Assembly: GCF_014534745.1 (NCBI RefSeq)
Contig: NZ_JACVVP010000074.1
Location: 1-32,197 of the forward strand
Source of the DNA: Flammeovirga sp. EKP202
GTDB lineage: Bacteria > Bacteroidota > Bacteroidia > Cytophagales > Flammeovirgaceae
Length of the DNA stretch: 32,197 nucleotides
Reading direction: 5' to 3'
Within the stretch, counting starts at the first letter, position 1; every line of letters begins with the position of its first letter. Of this stretch, positions 31,421-32,197 are shown piece by piece. The notes below the pieces were generated by a model. That model was given only the letters and a program-made list of their open reading frames with translations. It was not told the origin of the DNA and did no database searches. The position numbers and the translations under genes were made by a program.

Positions 31421-32035
31421 ATGTATAGGCTGTTAATAATATCATTTTTTACCTTGATTTCAGTCAGTTGTGATCATGTTAAAACCAACAAAGAAAAGAA
31501 AACTGTTGATAACTCTTCAATAGGAGCAATTCCTGAAATTATCAACCATCAAATTGAGACGAAAACAGGAATGTTATTCACATTAACGGAAGAAAAGTTA
31601 TCCCAAAGTGTTAGTAACATTTCAATTCAAGGTATGAATTTTCCGAATTCCAATGAAATACTCACATTTGAAGGAGTAGATCCAATTGAACAATTCTATG
31701 TGATCGATTTGAACAGAGATGGGTTTGAGGAATTTTATATTGCCGTAAGAACTGCTGGTTCTGGTAGTCATATCAAGCTATTAGGTATTGCTTCTTTCAA
31801 TGATGAAAGTTATGGAAAGATCTATATTCAATCTATTTCTGATAACGATGACCTTTCTATTGGGTATATGGGACATGATGAGATCGATTTTACTTCAAAT
31901 GGTATTCATAGAACTTATCCACTCTACACTTCAGATGATACAAATACTCACCCAACTGGAGGTCTGCGAAAAGTAAATTATGAATTAATCACAGGTGAAG
32001 CAGGATATATATTGAATCCTTATTTAGAGGAGTAA
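31421..32035 (+). CDS. PliI-like (I-type lysozyme inhibitor family) lipoprotein
   Basis: The 204-residue protein has a lipoprotein signal peptide with lipobox I-S-V-S-C17 followed by D18. The body matches my memory of PliI, the periplasmic inhibitor of invertebrate-type lysozyme: 'FYVIDLNRDGFEEFYIAVRTAGSGSH' (92-117), 'IYIQSISDNDDLSIGYMGHDEIDF' (134-157), 'RTYPLYTSDDTNTHPTGGLRKVNYELITGEAGYIL' (164-198). In characterised PliI an S-G-x-Y loop reaches into the lysozyme active site. Here the equivalent is S114-G-S-H117, so the Tyr is replaced by His. It may be a weaker or altered inhibitor, or a relative with another ligand. As a lipoprotein it would sit on the outer membrane rather than free in the periplasm. 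It stands alone between a terminator and about 160 bases of empty sequence at the window end. Confidence 0.72.
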   Translation: MYRLLIISFFTLISVSCDHVKTNKEKKTVDNSSIGAIPEIINHQIETKTGMLFTLTEEKLSQSVSNISIQGMNFPNSNEILTFEGVDPIEQFYVIDLNRDGFEEFYIAVRTAGSGSHIKLLGIASFNDESYGKIYIQSISDNDDLSIGYMGHDEIDFTSNGIHRTYPLYTSDDTNTHPTGGLRKVNYELITGEAGYILNPYLEE

Positions 32036-32197
32036 ATCAATTACATATTACTCATCCCAATCATTTACCCTAATTCTAAATTATAACTAAACAAACATGG
32101 AAAAAGTCACAAATTAGAGGTAAGTACTAAGTCAAAAATAAATCATAGTTAATTCTAATTTATTTTTTGTGAGTACAACGCTAAAAAACGTATGAAT

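Noticed and set aside
32098-32118. ATG near the window end as the start of a new gene
   Set aside because: It reads only MEKVTN before a stop; no other open frame begins in the last 160 bases.

Overview
The window looks like a chromosomal segment of a low-GC member of the Bacteroidota, most likely a marine Cytophagales/Flammeovirga-type bacterium. The genes read like that phylum: NhaD antiporter, LytTR regulator, 7TMR-DISM/SpoIIE protein, DUF4465 and TPR lipoproteins, and an enlarged LspA. Several upstream regions carry the Bacteroidota -7 box TAnnTTTG, in one case with TTTG 20 nt upstream. Genus placement is inference. I saw no insertion sequence, phage, CRISPR array or rRNA.

Region 1 (1-3892): the C-terminal end of a DUF1254/DUF1214 protein, a RibD/DHFR-fold reductase on the minus strand, and a divergent pair of an Nfu-type Fe-S carrier and lipoyl synthase LipA. 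A small cytochrome-b5-like protein and an EamA exporter follow. Region 2 (3895-6045, minus strand): a tight three-gene operon of an HsdR-N-like nuclease-fold protein, a DUF4465 lipoprotein and a LolD/YbbA-type ABC ATPase. Region 3 (6046-9247): a periplasmic Kelch protein, an unknown two-helix membrane protein, two identical tandem tRNA-Gln genes with their own promoter, a flanking stem around the first copy and a terminator, then a one-helix coiled-coil membrane protein. Region 4 (9426-15816): TPR lipoprotein, ComM/YifB AAA+ ATPase, the potassium uptake pair trkA-trkH, and lspA.

Region 5 (16182-19306): YceI protein, outer-membrane porin, and a divergent VOC protein/HxlR regulator pair with a candidate operator between them. 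The gap 19307-19724 holds a minus-strand terminator, a strong hairpin and what looks like a small frameshifted reading frame. Region 6 (19725-24265): a large Ig-like lipoprotein, ribE followed 1 nt later by a LytTR response regulator, and mgtE. Region 7 (24410-29634): a compact three-gene unit of an uncharacterised helical protein, a 742-residue FAD/NAD(P)-dependent oxidoreductase and a membrane SpoIIE-type phosphatase, preceded by a 7+7 bp inverted repeat and closed by a terminator. Region 8 (29855-32035): nhaD and a PliI-like lysozyme-inhibitor lipoprotein.

The recurring theme is ion homeostasis (TrkAH, MgtE, NhaD) plus envelope lipoproteins with the signal peptidase that matures them. The least explained parts are the 24410-29634 unit, the 19313-19455 element and the stem clamping the first tRNA-Gln.
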